Part shown: positions 33,521-42,234 of the stretch, piece after piece | How the letters are laid out: the number at the start of each line of letters is the position of its first letter | How positions within the stretch are numbered: the stretch's first letter is position 1 | Source of the DNA: DAISKN01 sp963716925 | Lineage (GTDB): Bacteria > Acidobacteriota > Vicinamibacteria > Marinacidobacterales > SMYC01 | NCBI GenBank assembly: GCA_963716925.1 | Contig: CAVQUX010000014.1 | Span: 992,001 to 1,056,000, forward strand | DNA length: 64,000 bases | Direction of reading: 5' to 3' | Notes under the pieces: model-generated | The model's database searches: none | Told to the model about the DNA's origin: nothing | The model's input: only the letters and a program-made list of their open reading frames with translations | Position numbers and translations under genes: made by a program

Positions 33521-36500
33521 ATGACTATCTGGATTCAAGCCTTGAAGCGAACGCTCCTGGCGGCGGTTTGCGTGGTGCTCGCCTTCGCCTGGTCCGAGAC
33601 CGGCCATACCCAGGGCGCCTGCCTCATCGAGCGCGGCCAGGATCCCCTGGACGTTCTGAACTCCGGGATTCGCCACAACGTGTGGCTCGTGCTCGATACC
33701 TCGGGCTCGATGAACAGCCCGCCGTCCACGGGCGGCCCGCCCAAGCTCACCCAGGCCAGAGACGCGCTGAATCGCGTCATGAGCGAGCTGGTGGACGGCG
33801 CCGGCCGACCCCTGGTGAACTGGGGATTCGTGCACTACGCGAGAAACGCTGCGGGATCCGACCGTTGCCCGGCGCCGACCCCGGACGCCAACGGCGACAC
33901 CTATCCGGACTCACCGGGAGGCTGTCCCGGCCTCAATACCGACGCTTTCGTGAATCCCGGAACCTGCGGGTCGGATTCCCGGCCGGCGGTGCGGTCGGTT
34001 CTGAACACACTGTTCCGGTCCGACGGAAGTCCACTCGGCGCGGGCACGACGCCCATCGGGATCGCGTTCACCCAGGCGGCGAGCTACTTGCTCGGTTCCG
34101 GGATCGGGGGGAACACGACGAATTTCGTGACCGGTCTTCTCCCGAACCAGAAGAACTTCATCATCCATATCACCGACGGCGAGGACACCTGTGAATGCAC
34201 CCAGGGAGGTTATCCCGGCGACACCACCAGCCCGCTCAAGACGACGGTCACGATGCGCCCCGATCTCTTCAATCCGAACGTCGTGGTCAGCTCGTCGGCC
34301 GCCGACGATTTCACCGCGTTCAACGCCGGCCTCAAAGGCGAGTTCGCTCTCAAGACGGTCGACCCCAACCTCGACGGGTCCAAGGGCAACGTCTTCCTCA
34401 TCGGCTTCGATCTGGACGCCGCGGGCCAGCAGCGGGTAGGCACCATCGCCTGGATGGCGGCCGGGGCGAACCTCGTGCCCCAGCGCGCCCGCAGTCTGAT
34501 GCAGCGTCCGTTGTTCGCCACGCAGCAGGATGAGCTGGTCACCTCGCTCCGCAACATTCTCGCCCGCATCGGGATTCCCTCGACCGAAGTTACCCTGGGA
34601 GGGCCCATCGTGAGCTCGGTGAAAGAGGTCATCGCCTCCAATACCGATCCGGCTGTCGCCCGGGAGGACGTCATCCCCCTGGCCTTGAGCGACGCCGACG
34701 ATATTCGAGAGGCGCGCATCATCCGAGCCGATCACCGGGACAACGTGCTCTTCACCTCCTCGGTAGAGGTCCCGGGCTTCCGCGGACATCTGCGGGCGAC
34801 GAACATCTATCGGGTGACCGACGAGACCCTGCCGCGCACGGCCCGGGAGGCGGACTTCACCGAGCTCTGGGACGCGGGCAGGGAGCTCCAGGACGACGAT
34901 CCCGACGGGCGCGTCCTCCTCTTCAACCGCCCGAACCAGACCGCGCTCCTGCCGTTCGATATCGCTACGGTGACTCCCGCGGACCTGGGGGTGTCCGCGG
35001 GCTATCTCGGGGCGGATACCGCCGAAGACGCCCGCGACATCGTGGTGAAGGTGATGCGGGGATATCGACTGATCCTCGACCCGATCAGCGGCAGGCCATA
35101 CGATAATTCCGGTAACCTGAATTTTTCGCTCCGTGACGCCGACGGCGAGCTCACTTGGAAGCTATACGAAAGCACGGCGGGAGCCGTCGCGGTGATCTCG
35201 AATCCCCCACGCTCGCCCGACTTCGACCCTCCACTGAACCACGCCGCCGAGTTCGGTATCGGAGGCTCGGTCGCGGGCGAGGGATTCTACTGGGATCACT
35301 TCAATCGAAGGACTCTCGTCCTCTACTCGTCGAACGCGGGGATTCTCCACGCCTTCGACGGGGAAACGGGGGCGGAGAGCTTCGGCTACATTCCCGACGA
35401 CGCGATGTCGCTGGCTCCGGGCGAAGTGGTGGGAACTCGCGACACTCTGAAGGACTTCGTGGAGCTCGTCGTCACCGAGAACAACAACGTCATCAACCAT
35501 GTTTTTACGCTCGCGAGCCCCCCGAACGTGGAAGACGCCTTCCTTCGCGCGGATCACGGCGCCGACGACGAGTGGCACACCGTCGTCGCGGTGGGCCGCG
35601 GCCGCGGAGGCCGGTTCATGACCGCGCTCGACTTCTCCGACGCCGCCTCGAATCCGAGCAACCTGCGGCTCCTCTGGAATCGGGGGAACCGTGAGGGAAT
35701 CAACGATGGATTGGTGGATGGCCTGGGAGAGACCTGGTCCGTGCCGGTTCTCGGGAACGTCGATACGAGGTCCAATCCCAGTCAGACGGGAGATCGCGTC
35801 GATCAGTGGCTGGTCTTCGCCGGAGGCGGCTACGGGTGCAACAACTCGAACACCGAGGGCCGGTTCCTGTTCGCTTTCCGAGCGGAGGACGGATTTCTCT
35901 ACCACCGGGCGCCCGTAACGGCGGATCCCGCGGCCCCCATCGGCCCGAACGCGCTCCCGGCGACGCCTACTCTGTACAACCCGCACCAGGAGGACTCCGC
36001 GGACAACAAGGACTTCGTGACGCGTGTCTACATTCCCGACCTCCACGGTCGCGTGTGGAAGCTCAACACCACCGAGCCCGATCCGGCGGACTGGACGATG
36101 AATATCTTCGCCGAGATGGGTCCGGAACATCCCATCACCGCGGCCGTGACTCTGTTGAAGGACGTCTTCCAGCCGAACCGGGTCTTCGTGATGGCCGGCT
36201 CCGGCGGTGATCGACGCGCCCCCGTTCCGGCGGGCGGATTCAAGTTCCGGACCTGGATCGACATCGACGCCGACGGCGCCAACACCACCCAGTACGCCGC
36301 CGCCTCCCCCCCGCAGTTCGAGCAGATCTTCAACCCCGAGGAGCGCATGTTCGTCCAGTCGGTGACTGTGGGCGAGATCGGCGACACGCTTCCGCCGGTG
36401 GTCTTCTTCGCCGCCTCCCGGGAGGACTTCAACACGAACACCTGCGTGGTCACGTTCAGCAGTACGCTTTATTCCGTAGGGGTGTTGACCGGTCTTCCGG

Positions 36501-36736
36501 AATTCGACCTCGACACCACCCAGACGGGCACCGAGCAGACTCCACTGGGGGAGGGCAAGGTATCAACGCTTGCCGCCGCAGACGGCAACCTCTACCTCAA
36601 CACGGCCGCGATGGGCATGGGTGGAAAAATGGCGATGTGGGGTGACGGCACGTTCGACGACGATCCCGCGCCCCCGGGGATTGGCCAGTTCACGCTCCAG
36701 CTCCTGATCGAGGGCTTCCGCATCTCGCCGTTCTAG
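33521..36736 (+). CDS. pilY1: Type IV pilus tip adhesin PilY1
   Basis: The 1071-residue exported protein has a signal peptide (residues ~9-30). An N-terminal von Willebrand A-like domain follows with a DTSGSM MIDAS motif near residue 58 and FIIHITDGEDTCEC near residue 206. The second half (from about residue 590) is the PilC/PilY1 beta-propeller, opening with RTLVLYSSNAGILHAFDGETG and ending VYIPDLHGRVWKLN and FKFRTWIDIDADGANTT. PilY1 sits at the pilus tip, promotes assembly and adhesion, and binds calcium. It is the last gene of the minor-pilin operon and is followed by a hairpin. Confidence 0.9.
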   Translation: MTIWIQALKRTLLAAVCVVLAFAWSETGHTQGACLIERGQDPLDVLNSGIRHNVWLVLDTSGSMNSPPSTGGPPKLTQARDALNRVMSELVDGAGRPLVNWGFVHYARNAAGSDRCPAPTPDANGDTYPDSPGGCPGLNTDAFVNPGTCGSDSRPAVRSVLNTLFRSDGSPLGAGTTPIGIAFTQAASYLLGSGIGGNTTNFVTGLLPNQKNFIIHITDGEDTCECTQGGYPGDTTSPLKTTVTMRPDLFNPNVVVSSSAADDFTAFNAGLKGEFALKTVDPNLDGSKGNVFLIGFDLDAAGQQRVGTIAWMAAGANLVPQRARSLMQRPLFATQQDELVTSLRNILARIGIPSTEVTLGGPIVSSVKEVIASNTDPAVAREDVIPLALSDADDIREARIIRADHRDNVLFTSSVEVPGFRGHLRATNIYRVTDETLPRTAREADFTELWDAGRELQDDDPDGRVLLFNRPNQTALLPFDIATVTPADLGVSAGYLGADTAEDARDIVVKVMRGYRLILDPISGRPYDNSGNLNFSLRDADGELTWKLYESTAGAVAVISNPPRSPDFDPPLNHAAEFGIGGSVAGEGFYWDHFNRRTLVLYSSNAGILHAFDGETGAESFGYIPDDAMSLAPGEVVGTRDTLKDFVELVVTENNNVINHVFTLASPPNVEDAFLRADHGADDEWHTVVAVGRGRGGRFMTALDFSDAASNPSNLRLLWNRGNREGINDGLVDGLGETWSVPVLGNVDTRSNPSQTGDRVDQWLVFAGGGYGCNNSNTEGRFLFAFRAEDGFLYHRAPVTADPAAPIGPNALPATPTLYNPHQEDSADNKDFVTRVYIPDLHGRVWKLNTTEPDPADWTMNIFAEMGPEHPITAAVTLLKDVFQPNRVFVMAGSGGDRRAPVPAGGFKFRTWIDIDADGANTTQYAAASPPQFEQIFNPEERMFVQSVTVGEIGDTLPPVVFFAASREDFNTNTCVVTFSSTLYSVGVLTGLPEFDLDTTQTGTEQTPLGEGKVSTLAAADGNLYLNTAAMGMGGKMAMWGDGTFDDDPAPPGIGQFTLQLLIEGFRISPF

Positions 36737-36763
36737 AGCTCCCGGAGGGGCCCTTGCGTTTCG

Positions 36764-36791
36764 GGGGCGGGAGTCACAGGACTCTCGCCCC
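36764..36791. terminator. Hairpin between convergent pilY1 and a small minus-strand gene
   Basis: GGGGCGGGAGTC and GACTCTCGCCCC form a 12-bp stem (one G/T wobble) around an ACAG loop, 27 bp after the pilY1 stop. There is no long T-run. The position between convergent genes suits a bidirectional terminator. Confidence 0.5.
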
Positions 36792-36806
36792 CCACGTCTT
36801 CTGACC

Positions 36807-37040
36807 TCAGGGTCCGGCGAAGACGAACTGCTCGACGTCGCAGCGCAGATTCCCCTGGGTCAGGGTTCCGACGACGTCGCGCGGGCGGTGATCCGCCTGC
36901 ATCCGCTTCGTCGCTTTGACGGTGATCGACCCGCTAGAAGGACGGCAGGTCGGATCGTACAGGATGTAGAGAGGCTGACTCGGGGTCGGATCGACCACCT
37001 TGAGTATCCCGTAGGCCCACAAGATCACCACGAGTTTCAT
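36807..37040 (-). CDS. Small hypothetical protein with N-terminal hydrophobic segment
   Basis: The 77-residue product begins MKLVVILWAYGILKVVDPTP, a hydrophobic stretch that could be a signal anchor, followed by a polar part with two Cys (TCRPSS and NLRCDVEQF). GAGGTG lies about 6 bp before the ATG. Longer in-frame starts exist up to 37130 but add an Arg-rich, unlikely-looking stretch. I do not recognise the family. It converges with pilY1 across a hairpin and has no close partner. Confidence 0.4.
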   Translation of the reverse strand: MKLVVILWAYGILKVVDPTPSQPLYILYDPTCRPSSGSITVKATKRMQADHRPRDVVGTLTQGNLRCDVEQFVFAGP

Positions 37041-37213
37041 CAGGACACCTCTCACGCCGACAAGCCCTGCGTTCCCGCTCATCCAACGAGTCCCGCGACG
37101 TCGCCTCTGCGCAGCACCTCTTGATTTCATCGTAGCATACGCGAGAAGTCGGAGCGCTCGGCACGCCTCGCTCCCGGAACCTTTCGCGAATGCGGCAGGA
37201 GCTCCGCGGGACG

Positions 37214-37777
37214 CTAGCCTTCCACTTCGAAGATCGCTTCGACTTCGACGGGGATGTTGTTGGGGAGCGAGCCCATTCCCACGGCGCTCCGCGCGCCTTT
37301 GCCGCGTGCCTCGCCGAAGATCTCGACCATGAGGTCGCTGAAGCCGTTCACCACCTGCGGCTGCTGGGTGAAGTCCTCGGGCGCGTTCACCATCCCCAGC
37401 ACCTTGACCACCCGCACCACGCGGTCGAGGCTCCCGATGCTGCCGCGCACCGAAGCGAGCACGTTGAGGCCCACGAGACGCGCTGCCGCCCGGCCCTCCT
37501 CGATCGTCAGGTCCCGGCCCACCTTCCCCGCGTAGGTCTTTCCGTCGGGCGCGGCCGCAGGACCGTGCCCGGATACGAAGAGGAGGTTTCCCACCCTCAC
37601 CGCGCGAACGTAGGTGGCGATGGGAGCGGCGGGAGCGGGAAGAGTGAGCCCCAGCTCCTGGAGACGAGACTCGGCGGTCTGCCCCGCGGCCGCGGCCCGG
37701 CCCCGGCCGATAACGAATGTGGAAACTACGGCGAGCCCGGCGCTGAAGAATCCACGACGATCGCTGGAACGAAACAT
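37214..37777 (-). CDS. Exported RidA/YjgF family protein
   Basis: The 187-residue product begins with a twin-arginine-like signal (SSDRRGFFSAGLAVVSTFVIG), then the RidA domain from about residue 45: YVRAVRVGNLLFVSGHGPA, GRAAARLVGLNVLASVRG, VVRVVKVLGMVNAPEDF, and GKGARSAVGMGSLPNNIPVEVEAIFEV. RidA proteins hydrolyse reactive enamine/imine intermediates. The Arg that binds the substrate carboxylate (usually in the A-R-x-A-V block) is seen as GARSAVG. Export of a RidA protein is unusual; the periplasmic substrate is unknown. It lies 57 bp after the DUF58 gene on the same strand. Confidence 0.8.
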   Translation of the reverse strand: MFRSSDRRGFFSAGLAVVSTFVIGRGRAAAAGQTAESRLQELGLTLPAPAAPIATYVRAVRVGNLLFVSGHGPAAAPDGKTYAGKVGRDLTIEEGRAAARLVGLNVLASVRGSIGSLDRVVRVVKVLGMVNAPEDFTQQPQVVNGFSDLMVEIFGEARGKGARSAVGMGSLPNNIPVEVEAIFEVEG

Positions 37778-37834
37778 GATTGCCTCCTTGTCGATTGCTC
37801 GCGCATTGGCGCGGCGCCAAGTGTATCTCGACTG

Positions 37835-39145
37835 CTACAGAAGCTGGCGGGCTTTGACGTCCAGATACTGATTGATGACTTCCGCTGCGAGCTCGTTCGG
37901 TACCACCTCGGTGGCGTGGATCCCCGAGGCCCGCAGGCCCGACAGACGCCGCTCCTGCGCTTTGAGCATTTCCGCCGCGGCGGCGACCTGATAGGCCTCG
38001 ACGTCGGTCTCGGGCACGCGCTCGGCGAGGGCGAGAAGCGGCAGGTCCTTGAGCAGCACGCAGAGAAACAGGTGGGACGAGGTGAGACTCTTCAGGTAGC
38101 GGCCGATGGTCGCGAGATGCTGCTCGTCGAGGGCGTAGGTGATGAGGAGGACCAGCGCGCGCTTCTTCTGCCGCCTCAACAGGTCTTCGCAGGCGAGGGC
38201 GTAGTCCGACGCCTCGAGCCGGGCTTCGAGATCGTAGGTCTGGCGGATGAGAGCCTGGACCGCGGCCTTCCCCCGCACGGGTCCCGCGTACCGCTCGACG
38301 CGGTTCGAAAAGGCGACGAGGGCGACATTGTCTCCCTGCCCGAGCGCGATGTAGCTGAGGATGATCGATGCGTTGAGGCCTCGGTCGAGGTGGGAGATGC
38401 CATCGGTCTCGTTCAGCATCGACCGGCCGCAGTCGAGCAGGATGACGATGTTCTGGTTCCGCTCCGTCGTGAACTCGCGGCTGATGAGCTTTCGGTGCTT
38501 CGACGTCGCCCTCCAGTCGATGTGGCGGACCTCGTCCCCGAGGCGGTACTCCCTGAGCCTTTCGAACTCGCCCTCGCGGCCCTTGAGCCGCCAGAGCTTC
38601 AGCCCCATCTCCGCGAGGCGGTTCCGGCGGGCGAGGAGGTCGAAGCGCCGCACGGTGCGGATGTCGGGATAGATGCGGACGTCGCTCACCAGGGGCCTTC
38701 GGACCGTCCGCGTCCAGAGGCCGTAGGGGCTGGGATAGCGGAAGTGCACGAAAGGGAATCGATGCGGACCCCGCTTCAGCGGATGAAGATGGTAAGTAGC
38801 CTCGACCTCTCTCTGGGGAACCAGGTCGCAGGTGAACGGGATGCCATCGACGCGGCTCGGGTCCGGAGGTTCGTCGGTCACCTCCACCCGCAGCGGGCGG
38901 GGAGAACGGTTGATGAAACGAAGCGTCACCAGGTTCGGGGCGCCCACGCTCAGAACCTCGGACACCTCGCGCATCGCCTCGATCCGATCCGGCCGGACCG
39001 TTCGCGAGTAGTCGAGGATGGCGACGACGGTGAGGATGCAGTTCAGGGCGAGACCGGCGAGGATCCACGGAGGCAGCCAGATCCCGGCGACGAACGCCGC
39101 GCCTCCCAGGGCGTAGAGGGCGACGAGACGCTTTCGCGGAATCAC
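37835..39145 (-). CDS. DUF58 domain protein (MoxR-associated)
   Basis: The 436-residue protein has two N-terminal membrane helices (about residues 8-45). A DUF58 core follows with the block FERLREYRLGDEVRHIDWRATSKHRKLISREF (residues ~195-230). Next is a vWA-like part (NIVILLDCGRSMLNETDGISHLD) in which the MIDAS-like motif is DCGRS. DUF58 proteins act with MoxR AAA+ ATPases, probably in metal insertion or complex assembly at the membrane. Its ATG overlaps the moxR stop by 4 bp (ATGA), supporting a physical partnership. Confidence 0.85.
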   Translation of the reverse strand: MIPRKRLVALYALGGAAFVAGIWLPPWILAGLALNCILTVVAILDYSRTVRPDRIEAMREVSEVLSVGAPNLVTLRFINRSPRPLRVEVTDEPPDPSRVDGIPFTCDLVPQREVEATYHLHPLKRGPHRFPFVHFRYPSPYGLWTRTVRRPLVSDVRIYPDIRTVRRFDLLARRNRLAEMGLKLWRLKGREGEFERLREYRLGDEVRHIDWRATSKHRKLISREFTTERNQNIVILLDCGRSMLNETDGISHLDRGLNASIILSYIALGQGDNVALVAFSNRVERYAGPVRGKAAVQALIRQTYDLEARLEASDYALACEDLLRRQKKRALVLLITYALDEQHLATIGRYLKSLTSSHLFLCVLLKDLPLLALAERVPETDVEAYQVAAAAEMLKAQERRLSGLRASGIHATEVVPNELAAEVINQYLDVKARQLL

Positions 39146-40128
39146 GATCGGGGCGCCGTCACCGAGTCGAGAATCTGACCCACGACGCCGTCCGGGCGCT
39201 CACCCTCGATCTCCGCTTCCGAGCGGAGAATGAGCCGGTGTCGCAGAACCCAGGGCGCCACTTCCTTGACGTCGTCGGGGACGACGAAATTCCGGCCGCG
39301 GCAGGCGGCGAGGACCCGCGAGGCGAGGAGGAGGTTCACGCTCCCCCGGGGGCTCGCGCCCACCAGGACGGAATGCCAGCTCCGCGTCTTCGCCACGATC
39401 TCCGTGATGTAGCGGAGAATAGAGGGCTCGACGATGACCTTGGCCGTCGCCTCCTGAACGGCGATGACCTCCTCCGCCCGCATCACCGGATTCAGATCGA
39501 AGCCCGAGAGGTCGCGGGGATCCCGGCCCGCGGCGTAGTGGCCGAGGATCGCGCCCTCCTCCTCGATGGAGGGATAGTCCACGAGCAGCTTGAACATGAA
39601 TCGATCGATCTGGGCCTCGGGGAGGGGATAGGTCCCTTCGTGCTCGAGCGGATTCTGGGTGGCAAGGACCAGGAACGGCCTCCTCAAGCGGTAGGACTTT
39701 CCATCCGCGGTGACCTGCCGCTCCTGCATCACCTCGAGAAGCGCGGACTGCGTCTTCGGGGGAGAGCGGTTGATCTCGTCGGTGAGCAGGAGGTTCGTGA
39801 AGATCGGCCCCGGCTTGAAATGGAACTCCTGCTCCTTCATGTCGTAGACCGAGTGGCCGGTGAGGTCGGAAGGCATGAGGTCCGGGGTGAACTGGATCCT
39901 GCGGAAATGGCAGGAGACGGTCCTCGCGAGAACGTTCACCAGGAGGGTCTTTCCGAGCCCCGGCGGTCCTTCGAGGAGGACGCTCCCTTCGGAGAAGAGG
40001 GCCACGACCACACCCGAAACCAGGCGCTCCTGGCCCACGATGACCTTCGCTACTTCGGCGCGAGTCTTTTCGAAGAGCTCCGCCACCCGCGGCAGGGTCA
40101 TCGGGGGCTGTGAGGTTGCTGTATCCAT
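39142..40128 (-). CDS. MoxR-family AAA+ ATPase
   Basis: The 328-residue cytoplasmic ATPase has Walker A LEGPPGLGKT (near residue 57), Walker B NLLLTDEINRSPPKTQSALLEVM, sensor 1 FLVLATQNPLEHEGTYPLPEAQ, and the C-terminal lid SVLVGASPRGSVNLLLASRV typical of MoxR. These chaperone-like ATPases work with vWA/DUF58 partners to activate other proteins. It is coupled to the DUF58 gene by ATGA. A GC-rich repeat (40144-40226) lies immediately upstream and separates it from the rest of the operon. Confidence 0.92.
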   Translation of the reverse strand: MDTATSQPPMTLPRVAELFEKTRAEVAKVIVGQERLVSGVVVALFSEGSVLLEGPPGLGKTLLVNVLARTVSCHFRRIQFTPDLMPSDLTGHSVYDMKEQEFHFKPGPIFTNLLLTDEINRSPPKTQSALLEVMQERQVTADGKSYRLRRPFLVLATQNPLEHEGTYPLPEAQIDRFMFKLLVDYPSIEEEGAILGHYAAGRDPRDLSGFDLNPVMRAEEVIAVQEATAKVIVEPSILRYITEIVAKTRSWHSVLVGASPRGSVNLLLASRVLAACRGRNFVVPDDVKEVAPWVLRHRLILRSEAEIEGERPDGVVGQILDSVTAPRS

Positions 40129-40143
40129 GGATACTCCTTACTA

Positions 40144-40226
40144 CAGTGCGCGCGCGGCTCTTCGCCGCGCGCGCTCCCCGCGCTCCTCGCGCGGGGAGGA
40201 TGGGCCCTCCGGGCCCAGCTGCCGAG
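40144..40226. repeat. Single copy of the GC-rich palindromic repeat
   Basis: An 11-bp stem GCGCGCGCGGC/GCCGCGCGCGC with loop TCTTC (40148-40174) is followed by the same core as the repeats at 25648-26030: CGCTCCCCGCGCTCCTCGCG, the GGGAGGA stem end and GGGCCCTCCGGGCCC. It begins 16 bp before the moxR start codon on that gene's 5' side and interrupts the otherwise overlapping gene chain. Confidence 0.75.
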
Positions 40227-40264
40227 TGATGCAGGTCCGATGCTCGTTCGCACGCGTTGCCGGC

Positions 40265-41410
40265 TCACTTGGATTCCTGGCGCAGAGTCGCGAGCGAGCG
40301 GATGACCTCCGCCACGCGAGCACGGTCGAGATTTCGGCTCTTCGCCGCCCGGATCGCCCGGGCGATCGTATCCTTCGCGTCCTTCGCATCCTTTCGGGGG
40401 CCTTTCACGTCCTCGAGGACTCGCCCCTTGGGTCCCATGCGATAGGCGATGCCGAGCTCCCGGCCGAAGTACTCCAGGTAAGGACCGAGAAGGCTCGAGC
40501 CGGTTCGTACCCGGTAGTGGAGGCTCCCGAGCGCCTCGGCGTGCTCCACCAGGCTTCGTCTTTCCGACCGGCCTTTCTTGACCAGGGGACCGAAGCGGCG
40601 GCTCACCATCCAGCCGAAGAGCAGGGTCATGATGAGAAGTTGAAGCGTCGGGAGCCGCAGCGGGCCCTCGAGGAGAACTCCAACCACCTTGGGTGCGCCT
40701 GCCTGGTTCAGGCCCTCGTCGAAGTAGACGGGTCCCGCCGGGGTGCCCTGCTCCAGGATCCGGACCGCGAGGAGAGCGTTCGCGGGCTCGATCACCGACA
40801 GGTTGCTGAAAATGAAATCGCTCGCGGCCACGATGACGATGCCTTCTCCGACGGGCTGCCAGATCACTTGAGGATATCCCCCCGCGGAGACCACGATCGT
40901 GCCTTTCGGGTCGGTATATCGGATCTGTCCGGAAGAGCGCCAGTCGACCTGGTAACTGGTGAGGTCGACGAGATCGGTCTCGATCCCGGTCGCCTCGGAC
41001 TCTTCGCCCGATTCGTCGGCTTCCTCGCCGGCCTCCTCGAGCGCGGGGACGATCTCGATTCCGAAGGGCTCGAGCTCAACCGCGGGATCCTGCCACTTCG
41101 CGGCGAAGACCAGCGCCCGCCCCTCGGAGACCCAGTCGTGGAGCGTCTGCCACTGGGCGCGATCGGGATAACGAGCGGGCCCCAGGAGTACCAGGACGTC
41201 GGCTTCGGAGTCTTCGGGAACGAGAGAGTCCGAGCTCCTTCTCACGTCGGGGAAGAGCCTCGAGGCGAGATCGAAGAAAACCTTCTTTCCGCTTCGGTCG
41301 GAGCCGAAGGAGTCCGTCTTCTCGCGGCTCTGCGGGAGCGGGACCAGGCCGTAGCCCACGAAAAGAAGGCCGAGGAAGAGGGCGGGAAAGAGCCACTCGC
41401 CGCGCTTCAT
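40265..41410 (-). CDS. DUF4350 domain-containing membrane protein
   Basis: The 381-residue protein has an N-terminal helix (LFPALFLGLLFVGYGLVPL), then a DUF4350 region: GKKVFFDLASRLFP, ADVLVLLGPARYPDRAQWQTLHDWVSEGRALVFA. It later has VIVAASDFIFSNLSV, and a second membrane helix near residue 265 (LPTLQLLIMTLLFGWMVSRRFG). An acidic insert (EEAGEEADESGEESE) lies in the middle. The family recurs in MoxR/DUF58 operons and its role is unknown. Its ATG overlaps the DUF4129 stop by 4 bp. Confidence 0.75.
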   Translation of the reverse strand: MKRGEWLFPALFLGLLFVGYGLVPLPQSREKTDSFGSDRSGKKVFFDLASRLFPDVRRSSDSLVPEDSEADVLVLLGPARYPDRAQWQTLHDWVSEGRALVFAAKWQDPAVELEPFGIEIVPALEEAGEEADESGEESEATGIETDLVDLTSYQVDWRSSGQIRYTDPKGTIVVSAGGYPQVIWQPVGEGIVIVAASDFIFSNLSVIEPANALLAVRILEQGTPAGPVYFDEGLNQAGAPKVVGVLLEGPLRLPTLQLLIMTLLFGWMVSRRFGPLVKKGRSERRSLVEHAEALGSLHYRVRTGSSLLGPYLEYFGRELGIAYRMGPKGRVLEDVKGPRKDAKDAKDTIARAIRAAKSRNLDRARVAEVIRSLATLRQESK

Positions 41411-42234
41411 GAGGCCTCCCGGAAGCTCTGCTGGTACGCCCGGCAGGATTCGCGGAACGAGTCAGCAGTGGCGTCCCGGCGTCCGAAGTACACGTGCTCG
41501 AAGGCCGAGGCGATGAGCCCGAAGGATTCGCGCGCCGGACCGCGCACCGAGTAGAAGTAGTCGCGGTTCGTGAGCCCGCGGCGGAAGCGGATGAGGCCTT
41601 TCCTCTCCGAAGCGCTCATCGCTCCGAGAAGGAGCTCGCGCATCCCTTCCCGGTAGCGCCTCTTCTCTCCATACGAGAGAGCCCGCCGCCAGTATTCCTC
41701 GGGGTCGAGCTCACCCGGGGCGCTCCCGGGCCCGAACACCCGGACCGCGGCCTCGTCCTCCGAGATCTTCTTGTCCTTGGAGATCGAGAGAACCGACTTG
41801 GCGATGAAGAACACCGCGGCCGCGAGGATCGAAAGAGCCATCGCATAGATCAGCAGGCGGGCTCCAGGAAAATTGAACGCGAGCTCGGCAGGCTCCTCCT
41901 CGCCCGCCTCGTCGCCCCGGAGGGCTCGAGCGAGCCAGCGGGAGAAACGGTCCAGCCACTCCGGGGCGGCGAAGGTCTCCGGCTCCTCCTCCGGCTCGGG
42001 CTCGGCCCTCAGCCTCGCGAACTCGGGCTGGGACAGCGTCTCTTCGAGGGCGACCTGGATGAGCCCTTCGTCCTGGTACTCGTAGCCCGACGGTTCCGCT
42101 TCCTCCTCGTAGGCCGCTTCCTCCTCCTGAGCATCGGCACGAGGCGCGAGGAGGAGGAGAGGGGCGAGAGCGATCAGAAGGCCGCCGCGCCAGCGGAGCC
42201 ATTTGAGCCAATTGAGGAAGCTCGCTTCGTTCAT
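41407..42234 (-). CDS. DUF4129 domain-containing membrane protein
   Basis: From ATG 42234 the protein has 275 residues with a signal peptide (LLIALAPLLLLAPRADAQ), a Glu-rich extracytoplasmic stretch, and one membrane helix (LLIYAMALSILAAAVFFIAKSV). A cytoplasmic DUF4129 domain follows: EEYWRRALSYGEKRRYREGMRELLLGAM, GLTNRDYFYSV and AFEHVYFGRRDATADSFRESC. Similar proteins accompany MoxR/DUF58 and transglutaminase-like proteins. ATGA overlaps on both sides show that it is translated within one polycistronic chain. Confidence 0.78.
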   Translation of the reverse strand: MNEASFLNWLKWLRWRGGLLIALAPLLLLAPRADAQEEEAAYEEEAEPSGYEYQDEGLIQVALEETLSQPEFARLRAEPEPEEEPETFAAPEWLDRFSRWLARALRGDEAGEEEPAELAFNFPGARLLIYAMALSILAAAVFFIAKSVLSISKDKKISEDEAAVRVFGPGSAPGELDPEEYWRRALSYGEKRRYREGMRELLLGAMSASERKGLIRFRRGLTNRDYFYSVRGPARESFGLIASAFEHVYFGRRDATADSFRESCRAYQQSFREAS

